From NCBI GenBank assembly GCA_021292105.1, contig CM037857.1, forward strand, positions 39,408,916 through 39,472,915: a stretch of DNA of 64,000 bases, written 5' to 3'. Source of the stretch: Anadara kagoshimensis (Eukaryota; Mollusca; Bivalvia; Arcoida; Arcidae). Each line of letters opens with the position of its first letter. Within the stretch, counting starts at the first letter, position 1. The notes under the pieces are model-generated. The model did no database searches, was not told the DNA's origin, and saw only the letters and a list, made by a program, of their open reading frames with translations. Shown piece after piece: positions 36,178 through 48,639 of the stretch. A program made the translations under genes and the position numbers.

Positions 36178-39100
36178 GTAAGTCGCACATATGGTAAATA
36201 TGATTTTTCATGAAACAGTAAATACCGTTAAGTTTCCTCATCAGTAGCACATTGAGCGCAGAAATCAAGACAGTAACTTTAAATCGGCACCACTCATACT
36301 ATGTAAGGGCACACGACCAACAAAACAATTTTCAGTTATTTTAATTAATAATTTTGTGTATTTAGATCGCCAGTGCGAGGCGAAAAGCGCATGTTATAAA
36401 CCAACAAGAACCCCTATATTAATGCTTTGGTATAAGTGGTTTTTTGGTGAGTCAGTAGAATTTATCAGTTCTTAATATGTGTAATTATAACTAAACTTGT
36501 CATAAGTTTGCAGTACTAGATGGTCGTTTCGGAATCAAACTCTTTATCAGTACGGCTCGGACAAAAATTTCTAAGTTCGAGATATATTTTGCTAACCACT
36601 AAAGCGAGTTATGGACAGATTAATATTTTTTCACAGAATGTTTGGTGAATAATATTTGTTATCTGATACTAATGTGTATGTTTTTATCTTTTAAAACATT
36701 TGCATGCATGTCTAGAATATTTTAGTTTAAGATATGTTTCACACTATTTTACTACATATCGAATTCCTTTGTAAACAAGACGATGAAGACGAAAGCCTTG
36801 GGTCTGTATGTAGAGTTGATCAAAGGGAGATCACTGGAGCAGGAAGCACAGATGACCGAGACGAATACCAAGAAACATTAAATAGAGATGACAGGAGTGG
36901 CTGCATTGGGGCTGTAGATGAAATTGTCCCAATTGAATGTCCCGGGACTGAAATTAGGAATGCCCAAGTTGACTGCATAGAAACTGTAAATGCAGCCGAG
37001 CTAGACGATGACCTTAAAACATTGGATACATCGCATCTGGAAGCAGGATATAATATAGTTAATAACAAGACATCGTGAGTACATACTCTAAATCCTTTCC
37101 TGTGTGTTTTTTATTTCAAATTAGATTTTTGTGTTCGTATTTTAACTTTGAAGCTGATGATACTAATTTATTTATTGAATGTCTTTGTAAACGTATTTTT
37201 TCCATAAAATCAAAAGTCATTAATCACGCTTCAACTAGACGTTATAAATTACAACCAGTTTATTGGCAATACCTTCTCCTAAAAGTATATTTCATTCGAG
37301 TTAAAAAATTCAACCAACTTTTGTAATTCGCTTGACATTTTGCACATAAATCTATTGAAAAAAAATTGAAAATGCCATTTAGGTAATCATACATTTCCAA
37401 TAAAAGTGATTGCTTAAACGTACATCTTCAATAAAAACAAAAGATTGTAAACTTTCCGTATTAGTTTCAATTGGTAAGATCTATCTGATCTATCAGTTTA
37501 ATTTAAAAAAAACAGATGCTAAAATGCTAAAGCAAGTTTAGTGGCAGTATACCAATATAATCTGCAGCGAAAAATCAATTGGACCACAATCCTGTCATAT
37601 TGATTATGTTTTCTGTTGTTGAGAGATGCATATGATTTTCAGTTATAAATTATTTTTATCTATCAAAGACTCACGGATACAGTTTCTTCATGTGATCACG
37701 AGGCGTCTATCTTATACTCTGAAGAGGTTGAAACAAATCAACATGACGAATCAAGTTCAGACAGCGACGTGGAACAAACCTACAATTCGTCTCCAGAATC
37801 CGATTCGGATTCAGACATTGATGAAAACAAAGGACTCAAACATAATCGGACAGCTTTGGCTGTGCGAAACCGAGCTGGATATAGAACACAGAGATTACAT
37901 GGACAACTTGCGAGGAAACGAGATTCTGGCTATGGTATGTAGTAACTATATTTTACAAAGAGACACGTAATTCGCTAAATTGTGAACGACGAGTTTTGTT
38001 TTTTGAAGTAATTGTCAATTGAAAATACAAAATAAAAGAAAAATATAGAAGAAAAAAAGCAATTGATACTCCACCATAAAACTATTTGATACACGGATTA
38101 CATCCATATATAGATAACCGCATTAAATATACAAAATCATTCGGATTATAGATACATTTGGGTGATTCATGGTTTAAACCACATAAACGTTTTACCCAGC
38201 GGTAATTACTTGTTCACAGAAAAGTTTGTACATTTTATAAGTGACTGACTAGATGAATATCTCCCTTATAATATAATATGATTTTTGTCTTCCATATAGT
38301 ATTAGTAATTTTGATCGCTCAAACATGTGTAGACCACTTTTTATTTTTACATGTTAAATTTTCAGGTATGCAGGTGGCAAGAAAAAGTAAAAGTATTCAG
38401 TCCAAGAATACGTATGTCAAGGGGGCCTCTGGTTGTATTATCGGAGATAACATCAAAATAACACACAATCAGATGAAGGAAGATGTTGATATAAGGATAC
38501 AAACATTAGAAGGTAAGCTATCAAGGACGAATTAATAAATATAGAAAATGTACATAGTATAACATTACTCTTATTGTTATCCGAATCTAAAAACAAATGA
38601 AAAGACACATACTTGTTCCATAAGATCAACAAAGTTATTCTCAAGTTTAATTGTTGCTACTTAACAAATGTCATGTGAAATCATAGCTAACTAAAAAAAC
38701 AACTCCAATATTGAAATATCACAAAGCGGTCATGACAGATAAAACACAAAAATATAAATATCATGCTATTGTAATTTAGTTTGGTGACATTTATGATAAT
38801 GAATGCAACAGTTATTTTATGGGAAGAACAACGTTAGCTGGCTGACATAGCCTATAGTACAAGTATGACAAATTTCCTTGGCTGAATTTGGTCAAATGTT
38901 ATTTGTTCTACCCCACGAAAGAGTTTTGGAACAAGCACTACTGATGAGGAATTGTTTTCCTAAACTGCCCACTAGTGTTGTAAAATTAGTACAGTATAAT
39001 ACTAGTATTTAATTTATTCCAAGATACATATATGTATATCTTAAAATGGCTTCACTGGACTAAGACATAAGAAATCTAAGGGACGATATGGATGCATCAT

Positions 39101-42100
39101 TCTATTACCCTTTTCCTATAAATCGACACCAAACATACTAATCCACGTCTAAATCACAACCCAGAAGCAAAGTAAAAACTTTGAAACTGACAAGGTAGGT
39201 AAAACGCGTGATCCAGGTGCTCCGGAAGGATAGGCACCTCCTGTTTAGCTAACTGCATCCGCCACTTAATAATGGTGAGTTATGGCACTTTAAAATGTTT
39301 AGTTATAATTTTATCTGCAGCAAGTTTTCGTACCTGGTGGGTAGGCCTTAAAACGAATGATTTGTAGACCTAAGTGTATTTTGTGTATATGTAACACTAA
39401 GTTTAATTTCATAAGCAGATTACATGTACACATGCATAGCAGTAGGAGTGCTGGATTAAAAATCTCTCAAAGACATAAACATAAATTAAAACCAGATTGA
39501 TGTCGTTTTAATACACTATGCAAGCTCTCCTATTAGTGGCATATATTTTGAGAAAGTAAAACTGTATTATTGCTCCTAATTTGCTTTATTTACTGTAACT
39601 GGAAAGAACAAATAACGTATGTAAGCAGAATGATTGTAAAACAGTCAAACCAGTGTTTCAGATTTCTAGATTTTCTGAGTCAATTTTGCTAGTTTCTGAA
39701 CATAGCTCTATGATGTTCCCAGGTTACTTTCCATGTTTTGATGTTTAAACAACATTCGCTTGCGATGAATAACTTATACCTGGAAATAGCATGGACTTTT
39801 TTGAAATCAATACTTTTTTGTAATATCTGCACATTAAATATCTCAGTTACATTAAGGAACAGGTAAACATTTTAAATAAATTTCTGATATGAACGAAATT
39901 TACCCAGTAAAACAAATTCAGAAGTAATTTGAGCTATCCTATTGTTTATTGATAACTTTGAAACACAAGACCTAATGAGCATTTGATCGAATTTTAATCT
40001 ACAGTTAATTATATTAAGTCACCCATGTGTTTTCATTTCAGAACAAACTCGAATAACGCTAGAAAATTATGAAGAGGAAGAAGTGTTCGTCCCTACAGAG
40101 TCTTACAAACAAATTAAGGATGAGTTAGAAAGTTCATACTTTATTACAGTAACAGGCAGACCCGGTGATGGTAAAACCACAATAGCAATACGTCTTCTGA
40201 TTGAGTACAGCAAAAATAAGAGAAGATGTTTCATTTGCCAAACGCCAGAAAATTGGGATACCATCGCTGGTTGGAAAGGAAGAAAAGTGGCTGTAATGGT
40301 TGATGATGTATTTGGCACGTATGTATATGATGAGATGAAATCAAAACCATGGATTTCAAGATTTGAGAACATGGAACGGGTTATAAATGGTAGGAAAGGT
40401 GACATTTATATCATATTTACATCCAGGCTTTACATTATACAAGAGGTTAAATCGTACCTACACAAATTTTCTTTTTTTAAATCTCAATTTATAATCAACC
40501 TATCCGATAAGGAATTTAAACTTTCTATTTTTGAAAAGGAAGAAATATTAAAGAAACATCTGCAGTTCCATAAGTACACATTAGACGAAAAAACAATTGC
40601 ACAAATTAGCCATATGCACACGCCTCATGGTTTTCCTCACTGCGCAAAGCTTTTCACAACAAGCTTTTTTCTTTATAAGCAAGGTTTAACATTTTTTGAA
40701 CATCCTATTGAATGTTTGAATTCAGAAATAGAAATGTTTCGACGTATTGATAAAAATAAATTCTGTGCCCTCGCCTTGATGGCAGTGGAAGATGGTAAAC
40801 TCACAGAATCTATACTAAATGACATGACACGAAAAAGTGAAAAAACCAAGACACTGATTAGGGTGTGTGGATTACCTGATAATACGCCACTCTCGGTTTT
40901 AAAAGATTCATTAATGTGCATGCTTTCAGTTTACGTGCGACAAAACCATAACGGATCATTTGTTTTTAATCATGAAACAGTATCAGAGGCCGTCTGTTTT
41001 TCACTTTCAAATTCTAACCTAGAATTCGTACTTCAAAACATGGATTTGAAGTTTGTCAACAAAAGAATCAAAACTCAAGCTTGGAAACAGAAACATGGGA
41101 AGGATGATTCAGCTATATACATCCCCCCTTGTAGCATGTATCTATCTCTATGGAGGCGATTTTACGCCGAATTTGAAAAAGGCAACGTGAGAGAACCTTT
41201 GAAACACCAAGCTTGGGAAGATAGAGAATTTCTTAAACTATGGTCATCAGTGAAAACTGAAAATAAGAAGTTCCTAATTGAGATTGCTGAGTTCACAGAC
41301 CAAAAATGTTTGAGATCTGTATTTTACTGGGCAGTATTTTTTGGAAAAGAACAATTTGTTGAAGTTATCATAAAAAATGTAAACGTTAATGTTGAAGAGT
41401 TATCTCGGGCGCTTGTTATAGCTTGTATTAAAGAAATATCTGTTTCTACTATTCAGAAAATGATAGAGAAAAAACCGGAACTTGAATATAAAGAAACAGC
41501 AGCTGACTATACTAAAAATCTTAAACAAGTAAACAGTGAATATGATCCTAATGACGATAACTACAGTCACGTTAGCGATTTTTTGAATTATTTGTTTGGG
41601 GAAAGAATGGCTTCGGTGATTTTAAACGGTGGTATGACCCCATTGCAGGGAGCTATATTTAGCAAGAAATTGGAAGTTGTGATATTGCTTATAAAATGCG
41701 GCAGCAAAATTGATACGGAACAAAACCTTGGAAAAACTGCACTTCACTTTGCATCAGCCATAGATGATCTTGATATCCAAACATGCTTACTTGAACATTT
41801 ATCATCAGATCCATCATATCGAAAACATAAAATAATAAATTGTACAGATAGAAAAGGAAGAACAGCCCTTCATTATGCAAAATCGAAAGATATGGTGTTA
41901 CTCCTGATAAAGTCTCAAGCAAATCCAAACTTAAGGGATATCTATGGCCATACGCCCCTCTTGTACAGAGCCAAGTTTGGTATTACCAGTGATATTGTTG
42001 AAGCGCTTTGTAAGGACGGAAATGCAGATATAAATGCCGTTGATAAATCCAGAAGAAATGTCTTACATATTGCTTTTAGAACAGAAATCAGTGATGATAT

Positions 42101-44845
42101 TGTTAAATGTCTGATCAAAATGGCTGAGCTCGGTTTCAACTTCACTTCAAAAACATGTGATGGAGAAACCCCTTTGATGGCATTTGTAAAGATTTATGCT
42201 CATCCGGAGGAAAGAGATTTATTTATGATAGCTAGAGTAATCCAGACATTAGCAGAATGTGGAGCGGACTTAAATGCGGTTGATTCGAAAGGCAAGACTG
42301 CACTACACTATTCTATCGACTCCGAAAAGGAAGAAACGCCGATGCAGCTTCTTTTAAACGGTGCAAATCCCACTGTTGCTAGTTGGCTTGATTGTCCTCT
42401 TTTCTATTTGGTATATCGGCATTCACAGTTGGCTAACGCCATCGACGTGAATGTCATTTTAAGCATGATGATAAAGTATATGCCAGATATCAATTATTCT
42501 AATAAACATGGTAAAAATCTTCTCCATATTCTATTGAAATGTGAGGATTTATCATCCTATAAGGAAATTGCTATTCTGTTACAAAAGGGAATAGATGTCA
42601 CTGCAAAAGATTTCAATGGCGTGACTCCAATAATGATGGCAGCAGGATCATCCTGCGAAATGATAGAACTTTTCTACAAACACAATGCTGCTTTAAAGAC
42701 AATTGACAATAAAGGCAGGAACGCGTTGTTTTATGTTGCATGCACACAATATCCAAAACTGGATATCATAGACTATCTTTTAGAAAAAGGGTTTTCACTA
42801 AATGACTGTGATAAAGACGGGAAAACACCCCTTTGTGCATTACTTAGCAGTAAATATTGTACTGTCGAGGTTGTGGGATATTTTATCTCTAGAGGCGCAA
42901 ACGTTAGTGTAAAAGATGCATCAGAAAATAGTGTATTCCATCATTTATTTTCTAACAAAGGTGTTGTTGAAAGTAGTAATGGTCTTAAGGACACTGAACG
43001 AATATGCGAAACATTGCTCGAACATGGGGCAGACTTGAACAGTGTAGACAATGATGGAAATACACCGTTAATGCATAGTTGTAAAAACAAATTTAACAGC
43101 CAAATACTGAAATATTTATTTTCTCGTAAAGATGTTAATAAAATCAACATAAACAAAGAAGGACAAAATATTTTACATTTGATTGTAAATGCAAATGGTT
43201 CGGAAAAAGACAAAATTTCTTTGATCGGAATATTGCAGGAACAAGAATTTGATTTTGATATGGTCGACAATTTTTCCAAGTCTCCGCTAATATATGCAAT
43301 TGAAAAGAATTATTTGTCCCTTACATTGAAATTATTACCCATAGCAAATATATTTGATGATGGCAAGAGTGTATGTTCAGTGTTACGGTCTGTCATTGAG
43401 TCGGCTTTGCCAAACGAACTATTGAAAGAGGAATCAATTTATTCTGGAATGAAAAGAACGTCAGAACAATTATGTTCCATACTATCTGATGAACAGTTTA
43501 GTGTTTTTATGAGACTTTTTTCAGATTCAAAAACAGTTATTATGGAAGACGGAACAGAAGTACCGCATTTCCTAGTAAAGTCCAAAATCAAAGATGGTAT
43601 ATTGGATTATATATTTTCTCTTATCATCAGAAAACAAGGAGCCAGTTTAACAGTGACGGATAATGTAGGCAGAACAGTTCTACATGTTGCAGTTCAGTTT
43701 TGTAAAGGTGACTTGAGCTGTCGACGAATTAATATTGTACGCCTACTTTTACAAGAAGGGGCTAACCCGAATCACAGAGATATTGATGGTCGTACAGTTT
43801 TACATTATTGTGTACAATCAGATCGAGGTGATAAGGAGGCAGCAGAAATAATGAAGTGTCTACTAGATCATGGCGGCGACCCTTTTTTTGTCAATAAAAA
43901 GGGAAAATCAACTTTGGATGTAATTAAAGATAACATTTCAAGACTAAGAACTTTCAAATTCATTAGTGAAAAATTCAAAATTCCCGCTAAAATAAAACAG
44001 ATTGTTCAGTGGAAAGTCCTGCGCTCCTCTGCACTTGAAGTTTATATAAATGAATCCGACAGGAAGTACATAACAGATATGTTGTTGGAGACCTGGAGCT
44101 ATGATTATTTTAGTGACAATAAAACAAAGTTAATTCATTTATTTTGTAGATTTTGCAATTTCAAAATCGCAAGCAGTTTATGTCTGATAACACCAAATGT
44201 GGACATTAAAGATGCTTATGGAAAGACACCCTTACAACTCTTGCTTACGTCTGAAATAATTTGTCATGATCATAAAAAGGATCAAATGATAAACAAATGG
44301 AGTACGTATTACGACAGAATAGAAGATTTACAATTAATAGGTTCCTATACTTTGGAAAATGCCGTTTCAATCCTGAAAATGCTGCTACAGAGATCTGCTG
44401 ATCCGAACATAAGAGATGCAGAGGGGAATACACCTTTGCACTTATTACTGAGTTCTAGTTGGTATGGAAAATATTTATGGGATGCAGTTGTTCTGCTTTT
44501 ACAATATGGTACTAATGTAAATGCAGTTAATTGTAAAGGAATTACACCATTAATGTTAGCAGCTGGTCATAAGCGAATAGAACTTAGAGCTGTTCTTATT
44601 TTTATACTGATGAAATTGGAGCTTTGGCATTCGCAAAGGATGCAGATGGGCATGATGCATTATGGTATTCACAACAAAAAATTGTGAGTATGTGCGAATT
44701 TCATCACACAACACATCGCTGGAATCTATGGCTGCATCAACCGAAGTTGTCAGCATTTATGCATGTTTTTGAAATGTCGATGATGCCAAGGTCTGTTCAT
44801 ATTGATGAATTATGTTTTGGGGAACACAGATATGAGTGGTTGTAA
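35698..44845 (+). CDS. nSTAND3 NTPase-ankyrin receptor-like protein (gene 1)
   Basis: A large NLR-like protein, probably cytosolic and in innate sensing (inference from architecture). Coding exons: 35698-36177, 36366-36446, 36780-37074, 37669-37934, 38366-38512 and 40042-44845; the internal junctions from 36177 onward keep phase. Domains in order are a Lys-rich start and a helical SAM-like segment (YYKDALLLGLTEQTFQVLLK); an acidic, Ser-rich linker; a RHIM-like SGCIIGDNIKIT; a nSTAND3 P-loop NTPase with Walker A GRPGDGKTT (about 40155) and Walker B VAVMVDDVFG; and about 22 ankyrin repeats (GKTALHFA, GRTALHYA, GNTPLHLLL). nSTAND3 is a recognised STAND NTPase family common in molluscs. Two frame breaks are visible: between about 35974 and 36003, and a missing base at 44615/44616. 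The true C-terminus, ending in EWL, is read only past the second break. A close paralogue lies inverted at 58.9-63.66 kb. Confidence 0.85.
36366..36446 (+). CDS. Gene 1 coding exon 2
   Basis: Twenty-seven codons in phase 1 between TATTTAG and GTGAGT, reading DRQCEAKSACYKPTR then TPILMLWYKWFFG. Exon status rests on phase agreement with both neighbours; no domain is recognised. Confidence 0.55.
36780..37074 (+). CDS. Gene 1 coding exon 3 (acidic linker)
   Basis: Acidic segment DDEDESLGSVCRVDQRE ... ELDDDLKTLDTSHLEAG. Acceptor AACAAG, donor GTGAGT; phase 1 in, phase 2 out. Low-complexity linker, presumably flexible. Confidence 0.65.
37669..37934 (+). CDS. Gene 1 coding exon 4 (Ser/Asp-rich)
   Basis: Reads LTDTVSSCDHEASILYSEE ... 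SSPESDSDSDIDENKG and ends RLHGQLARKRDSGYG. Acceptor ATCAAAG, donor GTATGT; phase 2 in, phase 1 out. The frame is open for all 88 codons, unlike the alternatives. Confidence 0.7.
38366..38512 (+). CDS. Gene 1 coding exon 5 (RHIM-like motif)
   Basis: Forty-nine codons, phase 1 at both ends, between TTTTCAG and GTAAGC. It contains VKGASGCIIGDNIKITHNQ. SGCIIGDNIKIT resembles the RHIM core of RIPK3-type proteins (G-V-Q-V-G-D-N), with I where the family has Q. Confidence 0.75.
38428..38463 (+). other. RHIM/amyloid-like motif in gene 1
   Basis: Encodes SGCIIGDNIKIT. Known RHIMs have (V/I)Q(V/I/L)G followed by x-x-N; here C-I-I-G-D-N. The motif sits between a disordered linker and a STAND NTPase, which is where short amyloid signalling motifs occur in fungal and bacterial STAND proteins. 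Functional status is inference. Confidence 0.4.
38935..38980 (+). ncRNA. Hammerhead-ribozyme-like motif, copy 2
   Basis: GCACTA, CTGATGA (38941-38947), a GGAA/TTCC stem with a TTGTT loop, then TAAA in place of GAAA, seven bases, and TAGTG that pairs with CACTA to close stem I. Copy 1 (20931) keeps GAAA and GTC but has lost stem I. Together the copies imply an ancestor with all core parts. This copy should be inactive because GAAA is mutated and GTC is replaced by CAC. It lies in the intron before the large exon of gene 1. Confidence 0.45.
39105..39265 (-). repeat. Dispersed retroelement 3'-end repeat, copy 4
   Basis: Reverse-oriented copy: ACATACTAATCCACGTC, AGAAGCAAAGTAAAAACTTT, CAGGTGCTCCGGAAGG, CACCTCCTGTTTAGCTAACT. 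Confidence 0.65.
40042..44845 (+). CDS. Gene 1 coding exon 6 (nSTAND3 + ankyrin repeats)
   Basis: One 4.8-kb exon after TCATTTCAG, starting EQTRITLENYEEEEVFVPT in phase 1. The NTPase occupies about the first 400 residues: GRPGDGKTT, VAVMVDDVFGTY and IYIIFTSRLYI (a sensor-like strand ending in Arg). The rest is ankyrin repeats with GxTxLHxA cores. The frame closes early at 44687 (...GIHNKKL). The alternative frame from 44616 continues DADGHDALWYSQ and ends YEWL at 44845, matching the end of the paralogue (EKDALWYSQ ... CEWL). This locates a one-base deletion between 44615 and 44616. Confidence 0.9.
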
Positions 44846-44879
44846 TAATCGAGAAAACAATCATTTATATTTCCCTCAT

Positions 44880-44885
44880 AATAAA
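44880..44885 (+). promoter_or_regulatory. Candidate poly(A) signal of gene 1
   Basis: AATAAA 35 bases after the restored stop codon (44843-44845). Another AATAAA is at 45355-45360. Confidence 0.4.
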
Positions 44886-46489
44886 TTCTATGCTATAATT
44901 GGTTGGTTTTAATCCTATGATCGAAAAGACAAATTGTTAAGTTCCCCTCGTGCAATCAGTTTTCCTATAATATTTCACCCCTTCGGAAAACCCTCTTTAA
45001 AAAACGTAAAACGAAAAACATGACTTACCTCGGTTGAACAAATCTTTATGTCTCCCTCATAAGTTTGTAATAAATGTATAATATTATTGAACATATGTTT
45101 GTCTTTACGTGTTTTTTACGTGTAGGATTTTTATATAATGTATGTAGCAGAATGCTAGGATAGGTTTTGAAACGAAACAAATCTATTAATCATAGTTTGA
45201 TAAATTATAATCATATCTCTGATAATATTGAGATATTGCATTTATACGATGAAGGAATTACAGTGTTTACTTTGGAACTTTAAATATGCATTGATGAACG
45301 AATGACAACACGACCAACGAACGGAACCATCTCTGCGACCTGAACCAGTTATACAATAAAGATTGTTGATGGATACAATTACTTATGGGATATTGATTAA
45401 AATGCAATGCAAAGTTACACGTTTTTATGTGAATCATAATTGATTCTCTAGACCCATGACGTGTCTTTATTTACGACATTTACTTGTTAGATATTAGATA
45501 TGTGTTCATTTAAATAGCAGATTATTTCATAACAAATCGAAGGCAAGACGGTACATTACTTCACACAGAATTGCCTATTTCATTATCAAGGACGATTCTG
45601 GACAAGTGGTTACAACATTTACACAATATATTTTCACAATTTATTAAATGTATATAATCCACATTCACATTTCACCTTTTCCATTGGGTTTGATACAATC
45701 AATGTGTGCGATTTAGAGAAACTTCATGTGATCTTTAATCTTTATAAGCACCTAGTCATTCACCATTTAAATACAACATCTAACAGCAAGACATTATTCA
45801 TTAAACTAACAGCTGTAAAGAGGAGGTATGGGTAATTTCGTGTGATCCCCCTAAATTTACCATTTAAGTTTTCGAACAATACTTGTCTGAGTGAATGTGT
45901 CTGAATTACTTCAATGAAAAGTAACAATTAACAATTATTTTATTCGAGCTATCAGATTTTAAGCCATGCAAAGCTAATCTAAGATTTTTAACTTTTTTTC
46001 TAAATACAACCTTAAGGAATTTAAACAAAACCGACCCATTGACGGAAAAAGTTAATGGAAAATAATAACCGACCGTTAAACACACAATCTATGTCATATA
46101 TTAATGCCAGAAAAATACCTCTTAGACTTGAACAAGTACACAGTGATGGTTGCTTTATAATCCCATGAACAATGGCTAAAATCCTCTCCGTTTTTAAAAT
46201 TAAATATTAAATAATTTTTTATATTTAATTTTATCTAGAAACTTATAACATTTTTTTCTTTTTACTTTTCCTTAATTGAAGGTTCAGCAAGATGGATATT
46301 TTTGTAGCTACGAGTATAACAACATTATACCTTATTGATTGTTATTAATCACCTGTGACTTGTAATTAAATTGAGGAGGCGATTAGCACCGTTTCCACCA
46401 ACCATTTATGGTAGATAAAGCTCTTATGAGACTATGATTCATATAAAATAATAAATTTGCAGTGTTTCATTTCTAATTATTTTATTGTT
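44886..46489. other. Intergenic stretch, nothing recognised
   Basis: AT-rich sequence downstream of gene 1 without open frames of note or internal repeats. Confidence 0.5.
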
Positions 46490-46710
46490 AATTTGTTTTG
46501 TTTTTAATCAAAGGATTTAGTTAATTTTCTTTTAATTTCCTTTTATTTGATTTTTTGTGTAATGTAAGTTTTTTCATACACATATGTTCTGACATGATCA
46601 CTTAATGTAAATCTGATATTCTTTATCAAAGAAAAGGTTAATGACAACAACTTGAATAAATTGTAATGTTTAATGTTTCCGATTGTGATTCGGAAGAGGA
46701 TTTTTTAATT
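46490..46710 (+). repeat. Local duplication, copy 1
   Basis: About 200 bp also present at 47325-47545. Shared blocks are TTTTTTCATACACATA, TTCTTTATCAAAGAAAAG, ACTTGAATAAATTGT and AATGTTTCCGATTG. Confidence 0.75.
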
Positions 46711-47324
46711 TCTGTCTTTATTGTAAGTTATTTAAATTATATATTTTTCAGTATAATTACAGTCAACTAACTATGGACATGTAGGTGCTTTCTTCTTTAA
46801 CGAAGAGAAACTTTGTTTCAATAGTGTTTACATTTTCAAAATCCATTTTAACTAAGATTTTCCGTAACTTAATTCAGCAATTTTTGTAATTTTTTGAAAA
46901 CTACTTATAAACATGTTCGACGCAACCAAATAAAAAAATGAAGCTTAAAGCTATTTTCAGAATGACACCTTAAATTCCTGATAATATTAAAAATTGACAA
47001 AATAATAAGGATTTGAAACCTTGCGAGATTTAAGTAAAAGGTAATCGGAGTTAGATTTTGATTGTGAAATCGGGACCTGGCATTTTTGTTTTGATAAATA
47101 ATATTATAAGATGTACGTAGTATATTTATAATTTATGATGTATATATTTAAATTAATCAACATCAAATATTTTACGTCAGATTTTGAATTGCTTATTAAA
47201 AATCTAACAAATAATGCGTACAGTTAAACAACTCGCAATTTTCTTAAACACTATATGTTAGACATAGAACTATAGAATGATGTTTGTGTCTCATTTGTAA
47301 TTATATTATTATTTAATTTCCTTT

Positions 47325-47545
47325 GTTTTTTCAACCCAAGAGCTTTAATTAAGTCTTGTTTATTTTCATTTAATTTGATATTTTTATGTGTTTACATTTT
47401 GTTTAATGCATGTTTTTTCATACACATACTATGATGACATCATTTAATGTAAATTTAGAATTCTTTATCAAAGAAAAGTTTTATGACAAGAACTTGAATA
47501 AATTGTTATATTGAATGTTTCCGATTGCGATTCGGACAAGGATTA
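47325..47545 (+). repeat. Local duplication, copy 2
   Basis: Direct copy of 46490-46710 about 835 bp downstream, with scattered substitutions. Confidence 0.75.
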
Positions 47546-48483
47546 GTATGTTTGTTTTTTATTAAGAACTTGAATAAATTTAAATGTTTAAATTGAAATT
47601 AGTTTTATTATATATAAATGTATTGTTGTTTGACACTGTGCTTATTCCAAATTTAGTGTTTTGCGGCAAGCAAGGCAATACAATATTTATTAACATACAT
47701 TTTGTACGAAGCTATAGGAAAATAAATTAAAACTGATTGAAATATTTATTTGCAATCAAATATGATGTCACGGCACGTTATTTAGTTTTGGAATAATTAC
47801 GGCAATAATACCACCATAGTCATCTTATCCCAACAGTCCAATGCCTGAATTTAGATAGTGTTATTATACATCATATATTAAACAATCTTGCCAAAACGAC
47901 CTTTAGCACCAACTCGCATAACATAAAATTCCCTATACCTAGCAGAGTGTAAGGGGGTTGGTTGAATGTTGTTTAATGTCAAATCAGCAATTTCCGGCTA
48001 AAAAGTTTTCTACGTTAATCTCCAAGATTAACTTCAGCACGGATTCACTCTGTGGTGGAATTTCAGGTGGGTATTTCTGATCTGTGCGCGCGTAATATGT
48101 CAAAGTTACAGACCACGCTGTCCATTTAAATTTTTACATAACAAACCAGTAATGATATACAACCAGGAAACTCCTTTCCTCATTCCCGGTTAATTGGGGT
48201 TGAACCAACAGTGTTGATGCGCCGTGTATTTGAAAGATAACACCTTAACCTTCGTAACACATTTAATTGTAAGCAACATGTCGTGTTGTATAAAGTTCCC
48301 TTAGATAATTGAAAAATTGACGTCTCTTCAAACGTAGCCTTTAGTTGACTTCATAAATTAAGTATGTCTAAATATGAAGCAAAATTTAAAGAAAGATTCG
48401 TATCTTTCATTTCAAGAATACCGTGATAGATAACACCAACATAACCAATTTACTCGCCAACTATATGTATATATCTGTATGTA

Positions 48484-48541
48484 GAGTTGAATGATTTGGC
48501 GACAGTCGTTTCTCCAGATTAAACAATGTTATGCATAAAAG
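48484..48541. repeat. Inverted-repeat arm (partner at 49227-49285)
   Basis: GAGTTGAATGATTTGGCGAC, then AGTCGTTTCTCCAGATT and a GCATAA end, is the inverse of the sequence at 49227-49285, which reads AATCTGGAGAGAAGACTG and CGCCAAATCATTCAACTC. The arms are about 690 bp apart and belong to the retroelement debris. Confidence 0.8.
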
Positions 48542-48639
48542 GTTGAAATTAAGGATTCTTCAAAGCCTGCTTCACATTAAAACTTGTGTTTTGATTATGA
48601 CATTCATAAAAGATAACATTTAAAGCTGTATCACAATCG

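Noticed and set aside
36180..36260. Third hammerhead candidate on the minus strand (GCTACTGATGAGGAAACTT)
   Set aside because: CTGATGA is present, but no GAAA follows at the right distance and stem II cannot be closed.
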